DNA of 64,000 bases from Planctomycetota bacterium (lineage in GTDB: Bacteria; Planctomycetota; E44-bin39): the NCBI GenBank assembly GCA_004376375.1, contig SOJX01000087.1:1-64000 (forward strand), in the 5' to 3' direction. The notes under the pieces were generated by a model that was given only the letters and a program-made list of their open reading frames with translations, did no database searches and was not told where the DNA came from. Positions 33,937 to 44,800 of the stretch are shown here, piece by piece. The stretch's first letter is position 1, and each line of letters opens with the position of its first letter. The position numbers and the translations under genes are program-made.

Positions 33937-35357
33937 ATAGCAATATGGCTGAAAAGGGGAAAACAGGACACAGGCAAAGACTCAGAGATTGCTTCTTAAC
34001 GGGCAACGCGGAGTCGTGCTCTGATGAAATGTTGTTGGAACTGCTTCTTACCTTTACTATCGGACGCAAGGATGTTTTGCCGCTCGCTCAAGAGCTTATT
34101 CGGGTCTTTGGCAGTCTTTCCCAGACTCTTTCTGCCTCTCATGATGAACTTCGCAAGGTGAAAGGAATCGGGCAGTCATCAACTGTCTTGTTCAAAGTGG
34201 TTGATTTCATTCGATCAGGAACCACGTCCACTATAACAAGACCTTCACTTCCGAAAAAGGTAGCAGGAACTACTCAGCAGAAGTTGTTTGAGAACCTGCC
34301 GGATGAACAAACTCCAGATCAATCTTCTTCCAATACCATGAACAAGAAACCGGTGAAATCGAAAAAACCTTCCGTCTCAGACAAGCAACCAGTAACAAAG
34401 GATGGTGCTCCAACGGCTTCTATCGTGGCAGATATACCTCCAGCGCCTCCGCGTTCATCTCGATCTTCAAAGAAACAACTCGCAGCCCAAAAGAGAACTC
34501 GCCGGAAATTTCAAGTCAGCAGTGGCTACCTTCTGGAATTTGACCAACTTGCTCGCATTCTTCATTTTCTCCTGGAACATCGGGACGCAAAGAAGATTAG
34601 TCGTAAGGCGTTGCAGGAGGATACCGGCCTCGCAGACCGTCAGGTTGCAGCCCTTGTCAGCATGGGAACTGCGATAGGTTTAATCCGACCTGCCGTCCAG
34701 ATATTGACTCCTGTGGGATTGCTCCTTGTAGAACACGATATGTTCATGGAGAAAAAGGGTTCTCTTGAGTGGTGTCACTATGCTGGAGCGGGTGACTCCA
34801 GAAATCTAATCTGGTTTGAAATATTCAATCACCTCCTGGTGGAAACCGCCTCTATGACACAGAATGAGTGGAATGGATACCTGCGGAACCGCTTTTCGGG
34901 GCAGTATACGGACGGGACCATTCGTAAACATGTTCCCAAGGAGGTTCGCTTTGTTGTCGATGCATATTTAAATCGGAATCTCCGTAAACTGGAACTTCTG
35001 CATCGGTCGCCCGATGAACGTCTTTACCGTCGCCGCTACACCAATTTCGTCCCCCTTGTTCTCAGTGCCATGATCTATAATTTCTGCGCCACAAAGGATA
35101 CTCATCTTTCCCAGGTTGGCGAGATGGCTGTCATGCCCGGTTCTCCGGCTATGATCTTCGGGCTTGATGCCGCTTCGTTCCGACAGCAGATCGAGGCGCT
35201 TCACGACCGCGGCTGGCTGCGATACGAAACCACGCACAATCTCGATCAGATCCGTCTCAAGCCTGACTTCTCGGCACTAGAGTTCCTCACGGCATATTTT
35301 GAGGACCGGGAACCGCGCGAGAATTCCAAACCATCACCCGGAGGCACCTTCGTATGA
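33930..35357 (+). CDS. RadC N-terminal (HhH) domain fused to a DUF4007-like domain
   Basis: The product is about 475 residues from ATG 33,930 (overlapping the HTH gene) or 470 from ATG 33,945. Residues about 12-95 match the N-terminal helix-hairpin-helix region of RadC (G-H-R-Q-R-L-R-D-C-F, L-L-E-L-L-L, V-K-G-I-G-Q), but the JAB/MPN domain of RadC is absent. A Lys/Ser/Pro-rich linker follows. Residues about 200-455 resemble DUF4007 proteins (segment G-L-L-L-V-E-H-D-M-F-M-E-K-K-G-S-L-E-W), which occur with DNA-modification defence systems. A DNA-binding subunit of the BREX-like complex is a reasonable inference. The DUF4007 call is moderate. Confidence 0.62.
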   Translation: MVNSNMAEKGKTGHRQRLRDCFLTGNAESCSDEMLLELLLTFTIGRKDVLPLAQELIRVFGSLSQTLSASHDELRKVKGIGQSSTVLFKVVDFIRSGTTSTITRPSLPKKVAGTTQQKLFENLPDEQTPDQSSSNTMNKKPVKSKKPSVSDKQPVTKDGAPTASIVADIPPAPPRSSRSSKKQLAAQKRTRRKFQVSSGYLLEFDQLARILHFLLEHRDAKKISRKALQEDTGLADRQVAALVSMGTAIGLIRPAVQILTPVGLLLVEHDMFMEKKGSLEWCHYAGAGDSRNLIWFEIFNHLLVETASMTQNEWNGYLRNRFSGQYTDGTIRKHVPKEVRFVVDAYLNRNLRKLELLHRSPDERLYRRRYTNFVPLVLSAMIYNFCATKDTHLSQVGEMAVMPGSPAMIFGLDAASFRQQIEALHDRGWLRYETTHNLDQIRLKPDFSALEFLTAYFEDREPRENSKPSPGGTFV

Positions 35358-35818
35358 GTGACCCCGTAAACATGGTTCAACTCGTGAGAGATTTGCCTTC
35401 CCGTCCCCGCGGAAGAGCTTGCATTGTACTCACCCATGAGTATGAGAGCCAAAAGGAATGGGCTGCAGAGTTGGCCCGCCAGACGGATTCCGAACACCTC
35501 GACCTACTGGAACTTTTCGCTCAAGACAAAAACCTCAGCAGCAAGATTGGACAGTTCCTGGTCCCCAGCCTTTTCAATTTTTTGAAAAACCGTAGCCAAT
35601 CGCCTGTTCTGGTTATTTCAGGCATAGAGTTTCTCAAGGCGACGTGGGCAGGCCAGTCGGATGTCGTCGAACAGTTCGCCAGCCATGTGGAAACCTGGAA
35701 TCAGAAGCCCTGCCTGCTTTTTGTTCTTCAATACGACAAGATGATTGCGACCCGCGAGTATCGACGCTTCCGTCAGCACACATTTGTGGTTGACCAGAAG
35801 GAGACATTGGCGTTATGA
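35354..35818 (+). CDS. Small BrxF-like protein without a Walker A motif
   Basis: This 154-residue protein overlaps its neighbours at both ends (ATGA at 35,354; ATGA at 35,815). It has alternating strands and helices like a P-loop ATPase: G-R-A-C-I-V-L-T-H-E-Y near residue 20 and S-P-V-L-V-I-S-G-I-E-F near 77, then P-C-L-L-F-V-L-Q-Y-D. There is no G-x-x-x-x-G-K-(S/T), so it probably does not hydrolyse ATP. Size and place resemble BrxF, the small protein of type 3 BREX. The name is tentative. Confidence 0.45.
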   Translation: MSDPVNMVQLVRDLPSRPRGRACIVLTHEYESQKEWAAELARQTDSEHLDLLELFAQDKNLSSKIGQFLVPSLFNFLKNRSQSPVLVISGIEFLKATWAGQSDVVEQFASHVETWNQKPCLLFVLQYDKMIATREYRRFRQHTFVVDQKETLAL

Positions 35819-38800
35819 AGAATAACGGCCTGTTCAGTTCGCTTTTCATCGAGGAATTGAAAGACAGCGTCAAGCTTGACGACGCGGCCCAAGGGCGTAT
35901 GGCCACACTGGCGCAGACATGGCGCACCCGCAACACCCAGGATACCGAGTCCCTGTGGGAGTCTTTCTTGAAACAGGCATTGGGTTATCTTGAGTTCGTT
36001 CCGCCCGGCAAACCAACCGCTCAAGGCGTTTACCCGCTTTATGAAGACTGGAACTTCACCAAGTGCATCAGCGTCCTCTACCTCGCTCCGCCCGTATCGG
36101 ACATTGACAATACCTCGGTCGGAAGTTTCTATCCCGCTAAGCTTCTTGGGCAGCTTAAGGAACGAAAGCTTAACTGGGGCATTCTGACTGACGGTGCCAG
36201 CTGGCGGCTTTATTCCACCAAGAGTTCCAGACCATATGAAGATTATGTGGAACTTCCGTTGGAGCAGGCCTTGGAAGGATCGGATGAGGCCGAATACGGT
36301 CTTTTTGAGCGATTCTTTCACAAGGATTCCTTTATTGCCGAAGAAACTGAGGGCACAGAGAGCGGGCAACAGGATGAGTCCGCCGGTATCTACAAGTGCC
36401 GCCTTGACCACGATGGGGATCAATCGGAAGAGATTCTTGAAGAGTGGGTCAAACAGCCCTTTCTTGCCCAAGTGGACGAGGTGTTGCAGTACCTCTGCAA
36501 CGGATTCATTTTTGACACCAAGAAGAGCGGAGAGGAATACACCGAAGAGGAACGGGGCGAGATATTCGAAAGCGCCGTAAAACTGATCTACCGCTGCTTG
36601 TTCCTGTTCTATGCCGAGGCCCGCAGGATGCTACCGTCAGACCCAGACAAAGCCGATCTCTACCTGCGGCACTCCATCCAGGCGCTCTGCGAGGAGGCTC
36701 GCAAGTTCCGCTGGGGTGAACGCCGCGACACGGACCAGTACGATCTTTGGAAGCATCTAAAAGGCTTGATAAACGCCGTAAACGACGGTGACCCGGAATA
36801 CGGCATTATGGGTTATAACGGCGGCCTGTTCGATGACGAAGAAGAGCGGTTTCTGGGCCAACATCAACTGCGTAATGATTTCCTCTCCCGGGCACTTTAC
36901 CTGCTCGCGTTTGTCGAGCCTTACGATAACGAACGGGACGACGAATACCCCATACCCTACGAGGACCTGGAGGTCCGTCATCTTGGGGAGCTTTACGAAA
37001 ACATCCTGGAATACACGGTCCAGCTTGCCGACGCCGACCGTATCCGCCGCCGCACTAAAAAGGGTGTGGAAATGCTGCTTGCCTCCCAGGCGACGAAAAA
37101 GGCAGGCGACACCCTGATCAAAAAGGGAGATGTTTACTTCGGAGAGTCTGCCTTGGAGCGCAAGCAGACCGGCTCCTATTACACGCCAGAATCATTAGTA
37201 CGCTTTCTCAACGAAAAAACAATCGTCCAGCCCCTTCGTGAAATCTTTGAGCGGGAATACCGGCAACGCTTCAACGATTTGCTGGAGCAGGCAACCAATG
37301 GGCACGATACAGGAACCCGGCGCGGGGCGGCCCAATCAGCCGCGATGTTGGTCGAGCGTTTTGTCGAAGATGAAGTTTTAAACTTCAAGGTCTGCGATCC
37401 GGCCATGGGCAGCGGTCACTTTTTGGTGGCCGCAGCTAACCAGATGGCCGGGCTGGTCGTCGCCTTGCTCGAAGAAGTGCCCCATGTCAAAGAAATGACG
37501 GTTTCTGTCACCAGCCGTCCCAACGACTGGCGGCGGCGTATCACCCGCCATTGCCTGTACGGCGTCGATCTCAACCCGCTGGCCGTAAACCTGGCCAAGC
37601 TCTCACTCTGGCTCAACTGCTTTGCCATCGAACACCGGTTGACGTTTCTCGATCACCACCTGCGTTGCGGAAACAGCCTGATCGGCATTCGCTCTCTCGA
37701 TCAACTCGCTTTCATCCCGGAACGCAAGAAAGAAAGCAAGAAAAAGAAGAATCCGCAGAGATTGCTTTTTGATAACAGCGACCTTTCGAGTGTTCTGGCG
37801 AATGCCGCGAAGAACGTAGCCTCAATAACACGGATTGATGAGGACGACACCGACACCCAGAAAGCCGTGCTGGATGACGCCCTAGCGACAACATCAGGCT
37901 TACGCCCTTTGGCGAACCTTTATACGGCATATTTGATGGATCCTGGTATTCCGGCGGATGATTACAAGGAGATATTCGAACGGCTCGCCAAAGGCAAATC
38001 GGTTGCCGGAACTTTGAATCCAGCACTGCCTGAGATATTAGAATCGGTCGAGGCTTATCGGGAATGGCACCTTTTTTATCACTGGCCGCTGGAGTTTCCC
38101 GATGTTTTTGGTCCAGATGTGGTGGGCGGGTTCTCAGCAACCGTCGGTAATCCGCCATGGGATATTGTCAAACCCAACTCCCAGGAGTTCTTCTTGGATT
38201 ACGATCCCAAGTTCCGTTCCTACAAAAAGCAGGAGGCCAATCGGGTCTCCAAGAAACTGATGGCTGACAATACGGCGATTGCTGAAAAGTGGGAAAAATA
38301 CCGTGACGGATTCGCAGAGCAGAGTGCCTATTTCAAGGAACCTCAGAGTTACAGTGCCCTAGGAAAAGGCGACATTAATACTTTCAAGCTCTTCCTGGAA
38401 CAGTTTTTCACCGTGCTTAATGACGGCGGTCGCATGGGCATTGTGGTGCCTAGCGGGATTTATACCGACCAAGGCTGTCAGCCCTTGCGGGAACGGTTCT
38501 TCAACCAGAGCCGTACTGAGTTTCTCTACTGTTTTGAGAACCGTAAACCAGTATTCAACATACACCGCAGTTTCAAGTTCGTCTTGTTCGGCACGCAAAA
38601 AGGCGGAGAGTCTGACCGGTTCAAGTGTGCTTTTATGGAGCATGACCCGGAACGGTTACAGGTTATTGATGACAAAGCACTCCGAATGAGCGTGAAGCAG
38701 GTCAAGATGTTTTCGCCTGATACGTTGAGTGTCATGGAGTTCAAGAGCCAGCGGGATATTGATATTTTTTCGCAACTCAGACGATGTCAATTTTCTTTCG

Positions 38801-39789
38801 GTTATCAAAGTATCACTGACTATTCTTTCGACATCATAAGAGAGTTTGACATGTCAGGCGATAGCCATCTATTTCATTCCAACTTAACAAATAGCCGAAT
38901 GCCCCTCTATGAGGGGGGCTTATTTTGGCACTATGACTCATATTTTTCTTCTCCCAGATATTTTCTTGAAGAAACGGATATAAGGGAACATTTACCCAAG
39001 CGTTACCCCGGAAGTAACTGGCAAACATGTGATGACTATAAACTTGTGTTCAGAGCAATTGCATCTCCCACAAATATACGGACATTAACTACAAGTATTC
39101 TTCCAAAACGAGTTGTTTGTAACCATAATGTGAGCGTTGTTCTAATAAAAAGCCTTTCCGATTCTCCCCTATTCATATTGTTGAAACTAATGAGTGTGGC
39201 GAACTCACTCATTTTAGATTGGTTTGTACGTATACAAGGGACAACGTATTTGAAATTTCAAAATATTTGTTCACTGCCATTACCCGAAAACATGCAAACT
39301 ATTTCTGACATTGAATTGATAGCCAGAGCATCAAGATTGCTTTGCACAAATGCTGATTTTGGGCCATTATGGACTGATGTTTTTTCCACCAAATGGCAAT
39401 CTTCCTCTTTCTGGTACCCATCCTCCGCACCCATCGACACCTACGGCCCGGCCCACGAGCAGGAGATACGACGCCGCTTGCGGGACGAAGCCAAAAACCT
39501 GACACCAGCATGGGGTTCGCACTGCGGGGTCCACGACCAGCTGCCCGACCGGCGGGACACCGGCGATAGAGCCCAACTCCGATCCGAGATCGACGCCTAT
39601 GTAGCGCATCTCTATGGATTGAACAGGGATGACTTCGCCTACATCCTTGACACCTTTCCGGTGCTCAAAAAGAAAGAGAAAAAGGCATTCGGCGAGTTCA
39701 TGTCCAAGCGCAAATGCCTAGAAGAGTATGACAGAATCGGGAAGATTTTAGTCAACGAGCAGGAGAATCAGAATGACACACACTATTGA
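35815..39789 (+). CDS. pglX: PglX-like adenine DNA methyltransferase
   Basis: This 1,324-residue protein has the layout of BREX PglX and type IIG enzymes. The N-terminal 170 residues resemble the nuclease-type domain of IIG enzymes (W-G-I-L-T-D-G-A-S-W-R-L-Y) but the usual E/D-x-K core is not visible. Methylase motifs: C-D-P-A-M-G-S-G-H-F near residue 527 (AdoMet) and G-N-P-P-W near 778 (catalysis). The region 38,750-39,390 is markedly A+T-rich and holds the target recognition part. In BREX, PglX methylates host DNA at a non-palindromic adenine site. It overlaps the DUF262 gene by 17 bases. Confidence 0.85.
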   Translation: MKNNGLFSSLFIEELKDSVKLDDAAQGRMATLAQTWRTRNTQDTESLWESFLKQALGYLEFVPPGKPTAQGVYPLYEDWNFTKCISVLYLAPPVSDIDNTSVGSFYPAKLLGQLKERKLNWGILTDGASWRLYSTKSSRPYEDYVELPLEQALEGSDEAEYGLFERFFHKDSFIAEETEGTESGQQDESAGIYKCRLDHDGDQSEEILEEWVKQPFLAQVDEVLQYLCNGFIFDTKKSGEEYTEEERGEIFESAVKLIYRCLFLFYAEARRMLPSDPDKADLYLRHSIQALCEEARKFRWGERRDTDQYDLWKHLKGLINAVNDGDPEYGIMGYNGGLFDDEEERFLGQHQLRNDFLSRALYLLAFVEPYDNERDDEYPIPYEDLEVRHLGELYENILEYTVQLADADRIRRRTKKGVEMLLASQATKKAGDTLIKKGDVYFGESALERKQTGSYYTPESLVRFLNEKTIVQPLREIFEREYRQRFNDLLEQATNGHDTGTRRGAAQSAAMLVERFVEDEVLNFKVCDPAMGSGHFLVAAANQMAGLVVALLEEVPHVKEMTVSVTSRPNDWRRRITRHCLYGVDLNPLAVNLAKLSLWLNCFAIEHRLTFLDHHLRCGNSLIGIRSLDQLAFIPERKKESKKKKNPQRLLFDNSDLSSVLANAAKNVASITRIDEDDTDTQKAVLDDALATTSGLRPLANLYTAYLMDPGIPADDYKEIFERLAKGKSVAGTLNPALPEILESVEAYREWHLFYHWPLEFPDVFGPDVVGGFSATVGNPPWDIVKPNSQEFFLDYDPKFRSYKKQEANRVSKKLMADNTAIAEKWEKYRDGFAEQSAYFKEPQSYSALGKGDINTFKLFLEQFFTVLNDGGRMGIVVPSGIYTDQGCQPLRERFFNQSRTEFLYCFENRKPVFNIHRSFKFVLFGTQKGGESDRFKCAFMEHDPERLQVIDDKALRMSVKQVKMFSPDTLSVMEFKSQRDIDIFSQLRRCQFSFGYQSITDYSFDIIREFDMSGDSHLFHSNLTNSRMPLYEGGLFWHYDSYFSSPRYFLEETDIREHLPKRYPGSNWQTCDDYKLVFRAIASPTNIRTLTTSILPKRVVCNHNVSVVLIKSLSDSPLFILLKLMSVANSLILDWFVRIQGTTYLKFQNICSLPLPENMQTISDIELIARASRLLCTNADFGPLWTDVFSTKWQSSSFWYPSSAPIDTYGPAHEQEIRRRLRDEAKNLTPAWGSHCGVHDQLPDRRDTGDRAQLRSEIDAYVAHLYGLNRDDFAYILDTFPVLKKKEKKAFGEFMSKRKCLEEYDRIGKILVNEQENQNDTHY

Positions 39790-40852
39790 TTCTAAAAAAA
39801 TCGAAAAAAGATTCAAGAAAGCACAAGATAGCTTGGTGCTTCAGTCTGCTGATTTGTCGCTGGAAACAGTGGCCGAAATGGTAGCGAAGAAAGCCATTGA
39901 AATAGATCCAAAATACCAAAGGCGTGAACGCTGGAGCCGCGAGAAACAGTCGGCGCTGATTGAGTCATTCATCCTCAACGTGCCTATTCCGCCAATCTAT
40001 CTGGCAGAAGATGACTATGGTAACTATTCAGTTATTGACGGCAAACAAAGACTGACAGCTATCTTTTTCTTTATGAAAAAGAAAATGCGTCTTCAGTCTC
40101 TTGAGGATTTTAAGGAAATGGAGGGAGCCGCATTTGAGGAACTTCCCAATTCTATTCAAAATGCTTTGAATATTCGACCCTATGTTCGTGTCGTGACTCT
40201 ATTGAAACAATCCGATCCCGATATTAAATACGAGGTATTCACACGTTTGAATACCGGTGGGGAACCACTCATACCGCAGGAAATTCGCAACGTGGCATAT
40301 AGAGGCAAAGTTAATGACCTTATTTTTAGCCTTGCTGATAACGATTTTCTGAAAAGGCAACTTAAGATCAAAGATCACCGCTCAAAACCATATCGGATGA
40401 TGATTGACGCGGAGTATGTACTACGCTTCTTTACTCTACTGGAGCAATGGAGGGATTTTTCAGGAAAAATGCGTGTTTCGATGGATGTTTTCATGAAAGA
40501 ACATCAGCACAAAGACAGAGATTTTGTAGATAATTTGCGCAAACAATTCAATACTTCAATTCAATGTTGCAAAGAGATATGGGGGGACAATGCCTTTAAG
40601 CGATACATGAACGATCAGTGGCGCAACCTAGTTCTCGCAGGAATGTATGATGCCCAGATGCTTGGAGTATCACTGCTCAGCAACGCTGAACGTAAGCGGG
40701 CCGTGCAGAACAAAGAACAGATTATTGCCAAGACAATCGCTCTGTTAAAAAACGATGAACAATTTGAGACCTCTGTACGCCAATTCACATCGAATCCGAT
40801 GAGAGTTCGATACAGAATCGAAACCATGCTTGAAGCATTAAAAACGGCATAA
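39773..40852 (+). CDS. DUF262 protein (ParB-like, GmrSD-type N domain)
   Basis: This 359-residue protein carries the DUF262 motifs: D-P-K-Y-Q-R-R-E-R-W-S near residue 44, V-P-I-P-P-I-Y-L-A-E near 68, and S-V-I-D-G-K-Q-R-L-T-A near 88, corresponding to the D-G-Q-Q-R nucleotide-dependent nuclease site of the GmrSD group. The DUF1524 HNH half is absent. It is A+T-rich compared with its operon neighbours and forms a pair with the following HEPN gene. Confidence 0.8.
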   Translation: MTHTIDSKKIEKRFKKAQDSLVLQSADLSLETVAEMVAKKAIEIDPKYQRRERWSREKQSALIESFILNVPIPPIYLAEDDYGNYSVIDGKQRLTAIFFFMKKKMRLQSLEDFKEMEGAAFEELPNSIQNALNIRPYVRVVTLLKQSDPDIKYEVFTRLNTGGEPLIPQEIRNVAYRGKVNDLIFSLADNDFLKRQLKIKDHRSKPYRMMIDAEYVLRFFTLLEQWRDFSGKMRVSMDVFMKEHQHKDRDFVDNLRKQFNTSIQCCKEIWGDNAFKRYMNDQWRNLVLAGMYDAQMLGVSLLSNAERKRAVQNKEQIIAKTIALLKNDEQFETSVRQFTSNPMRVRYRIETMLEALKTA

Positions 40853-40857
40853 AACAT

Positions 40858-41781
40858 ATGAGCGCACAAGCTAATTTTCTCAGAGGGATGCATGGATTTC
40901 GTTTGGCGCAACAACATGAAGCTTTAGTTGAAAAGGCGCCAGACGAAAGAGAGCATAACCTTCGCTCAAAGGCTTTAAGAAATGGCATTGCCATTATTGG
41001 ATTCTCTATTCTTGAACATTTTATCAGAGCACGGACTGGAGAGTTGCTGCTTTCATTCGATCGGGTTAGCATTTCCTTTGAAGACTTGCCTAATAAAATT
41101 AAAGAGATTGCTACGAAGGGTGCAGTAAAAGGAATTGCGGCCAGAATGAAATATAACGATAACGCTATTGCTTTCACGCAAACCGAATCAGCGATTATAG
41201 CATCATCCCTAAAGACGACTTATCAAATATCCCAATACTCAATTGGGTGGGATGGTTCTAATCTTAATGTAGATGACATCGGTAACATTTTCAAATGCTT
41301 TAACATTGAGGCTGGGTGGCTTGCCATTGACACTTTATCCGGTAGACTTGACCTGGCAATTTTATCTTCAAAAGAGGCTTTTAAAAATGCGGCTCAGCGA
41401 CGGCATGATGCTGCTCACAATATTGACGCTGAAATACAACCCGGGCACCTAGAATCCTTTGTCAGAGAAGCATATGTAATAGCACTTGGATTCGATTTGC
41501 TATCGAGTACAGCATATCATAAGATCTATATTGGTGATAATAATTACTTGAATAGTGTTAATAAGATTACAGCCGGGGATATTGCTCTGCGAACGATAAG
41601 TCTTGATGGGAACAGATGGAAGGAGTTTCGTGAAGGCGGAAGGAGAGCGGTAAGAACAGCAGAGACAAAAGAGGAATTGTGGCCTAACGCTCTAGTGCGC
41701 GCAGGAAATAATAATGAGTTTTTGTTGTGTATGGATTCAGATGGCTTCCCATCTGAGTGGGAATTCCCCTCACTTTTATGA
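40858..41781 (+). CDS. HEPN-domain protein (RiboL-PSP-HEPN-like)
   Basis: This 307-residue protein starts six bases after the DUF262 stop. A helical bundle runs from about 20 to 225 and contains A-A-Q-R-R-H-D-A-A-H-N-I near residues 180-190, with the R-X4-H motif of HEPN ribonucleases. The remaining 80 residues are beta-rich. HEPN proteins of this kind are commonly found beside DUF262 proteins in defence islands. The pair interrupts the BREX gene order and is likely a nested second defence unit, by inference. Confidence 0.7.
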   Translation: MSAQANFLRGMHGFRLAQQHEALVEKAPDEREHNLRSKALRNGIAIIGFSILEHFIRARTGELLLSFDRVSISFEDLPNKIKEIATKGAVKGIAARMKYNDNAIAFTQTESAIIASSLKTTYQISQYSIGWDGSNLNVDDIGNIFKCFNIEAGWLAIDTLSGRLDLAILSSKEAFKNAAQRRHDAAHNIDAEIQPGHLESFVREAYVIALGFDLLSSTAYHKIYIGDNNYLNSVNKITAGDIALRTISLDGNRWKEFREGGRRAVRTAETKEELWPNALVRAGNNNEFLLCMDSDGFPSEWEFPSLL

Positions 41782-41889
41782 TAAATACGAATCATGAATA
41801 TTAAGATATAGAAAACTCATCAGTTGTTGTTAGACGGAGCGGGTGGACGAAATAGGCAAAGCGATTTTGAGGAAATCGGAGAATAAGAG

Positions 41890-44800
41890 ATGAGCAAAAT
41901 TAAAGAGGTCGTGAAACTGAAATCCGGCTACGCGAATTTTGTGGAGCTGAAAAGCGCTTTTGAGGCGACACAGGAGAATGCGGACCGGATGGCCATGTAC
42001 CGACCGACCAAGGCTCACCGCGTGGCGTTCGAACGTATTTGTCGAGGGCTCTATCAGCCAAATGACAAGAAGTTCTATCTACTCAGCGGCTCCTACGGAA
42101 CTGGTAAATCGCACCTGTGCCTGATGACGGCAAACGTTTTGAGCCGGTCCAGCGGTGACCCGGGAATTGCCGGATTCCACGAGAACTACGCCAAGCTCGA
42201 TCCCGAGAAGGCCAAGCTGATTAAGAATATCCGCAAGGACGGCCAGTACCTGGTGGCGATCTGTGACTACCACTCGGGGCGGCATTTTGAAGATGTTGTG
42301 ATGAAGGCGGTCTTTGGGGCTTGTGAGACCAAAGGCTTGAACACCGGGGTGGAAACGGAGTTTGACGAGGCGGAACACCAACTGGCCGAGTGGGAGAAAA
42401 AGGGCGATAAGGGCGGTATCCGCAATTTCTACCAGGACTTTAGCAAAGCGCTTGAATCGGTCGCACCTGGGCTTACCATGGATCAGCTTCGTACCGGGCT
42501 CAAGAACTACGACTCAAATGTGCTTGAGAAATTCCGTACCACCTTCAAGGAAATGATGGGAGGCGTTGAGTTTCAGGCCCAGGCCGGCAACCTGATTCCG
42601 ATTCTCAAAAAATTGGTTAAAAGCCAGGCTTTCAAGAAACGGTTCAAGGGGCTGGCCATCTTCTTCGATGAATTTCAATATACATTGGAGAATCGAGCGT
42701 ACGCTAAAGATGTACTGCATGGATTTATGGAGACTATTTGCAAAAGCGAACCGAACGTGCTTTTTGTGGGATGTATTCACAAAGACTTCAAATCTTACGC
42801 AGACCGTTTCAGCAAAGACGATGCGGCGGTCATGAGTGCCCGTATCACGCAAGTTGATCTGCTCAACGAAGGGATCGAGGAGATCATCGGGGCTATCGTC
42901 GAAACAGATAAGCAGTGCAATGCCTGGAAAAAAGAGATCGCACCCAAGACGGGCGTCTTTGATCAATTGGTACCGCCATGTAAGTCACTTGACCTGTTCC
43001 CCTGGATTGAAGATGTAAACCGTATTCGAGAACGGGTGCTGGAGGATATCTACGGCGTGCATCCCATGGCCCTGTCCTGCTTGCTGAACCTTTCATCTGA
43101 AATCGGTTCGGATGCGCGCAGCACCTTTACCTTCTTCTCAGGCGATGTGGGCGGAGAAAAGGGTTCATACGCGGACTTTATCGAGAATGCTGAGGTGACG
43201 GTGGCTGGCGGGAAGCTGAACCTGTACACGGTAGATCAGCTGTTTACGTTTTTCAAAAAGGAACTCTCGCAAAAGAATCCGGAACTGCGGGAACGACAAC
43301 GGCAGTTTGTCAATGGCTTCTACGCCAGCATAGACGCCCTGCGAAAGGCCGCCAAAGGAGAACTGCTGAGATTCCATGAGGATGAACGCATCCAAGTGCT
43401 CAGGACAATCCTGATCTACCAACTCTGTCAGATTCCGACGAGCCTGGAAAACATCCAGTTTGGACTATATTGCCTGAGCAAGTCCGAAAAAACCCAGGTA
43501 AAGAAATACTTAAAGGATTTGGATAAAATGGGTGCTGTGTTCCTCCGACAACAGTCGAAAACTTATGAGCTAGCTGCAAGCACTGGCGAGGACCCCTATG
43601 ATCTGATAGAGCGCTACGTAACCGATACCAAATTGCATCCATCGGACACGGTAACAGCTTTCATGGAAGAGGCCAGCGGAAAGCGTCTTTCGGATTATTC
43701 CGAAGCCAAGGGATACAACCTGCCCTTTGGGGAGGACAAACGCTTCCGTACCCGTTTTGTCCGCGCAAAGGATCTCGGGGATGCGCTTTGGCAGGAAATC
43801 CGTATGGACTATGCAGAGAGTCGTAGCAAACCAGCGAAGAGCTTCGAAGGAACTCTCGTCCACGCACTATGCGAGGACGAAGGCGAAATCAATTTAGCAA
43901 GGGAGGCGGCCAAGACCATTTCGGATGACAATGTGGCCCTGGCTGTGCCGCACGCACCGCAACCCTTTTCGGAAACCCTGCTGCAAGTGAAAGCATGCCG
44001 CCATTACCTGCCACCAAACGAGGCGGGGAAAATAAGCGCCCAGACCGAATCACGGCTGCGCGACATCCTTGAGAATCCTAAAGACGGATACCTGCCAACT
44101 CTCCAGCGCGTGTTTAGAGACATCGTGGAAGGCAGCGGAGCCTGCTGGTATTGGCAGGGAGAGAAAATCCTAGTGGACAAACCTAAGCAATCCCACAAAC
44201 CTGCGGACATGCTATGCGATGAGTTGTTCAAGAAACGCTGCCGCATTAAACATCCAGACTTGAATTTCTGCCACGACGTAAAATGGTGCACTGGGAAGAA
44301 CGTCGCATTGAAGCAGGCTGTAGGCGTTCTGCTGGAAGCAGAAAGGGTTCTGATTGATAACGGTAACCCCGACAATCACGGCGAGAAAAGGTATTTGGAG
44401 AAAGTCCTGCTGAAAGGCGCAGGAGCCCTTAAGAAAATCGATTCTGAAGGCGTGGTTTCTTATTTTGCGTGCGAGACCGATCCCGCCAAGCTCCACAATG
44501 ATTTTCCGGTATTCAAAGAACTGTGTGACCGGCTGGCAAATCTCAATCCTGGGAAAATATTCTCGGTTGGCGCTTTTCTTGAAGATGCAAAGGATACGCC
44601 CTATGGCGTTGGTGGTACACCTTTGATGCTATCGCTGGCTCATGTCATTCGGGCCTATGGCGAACGATTGATTGTGTACAAAGACTCCACCATGATGGTG
44701 GAGCAGCCTCTTCGGTCCTATGACGACTTGGTCAAGATCGTGTCAGACCCTGCCGCCAAGACAGTCTTTGTGGTCCGTGATATTTCACAGGCCCAAATCA

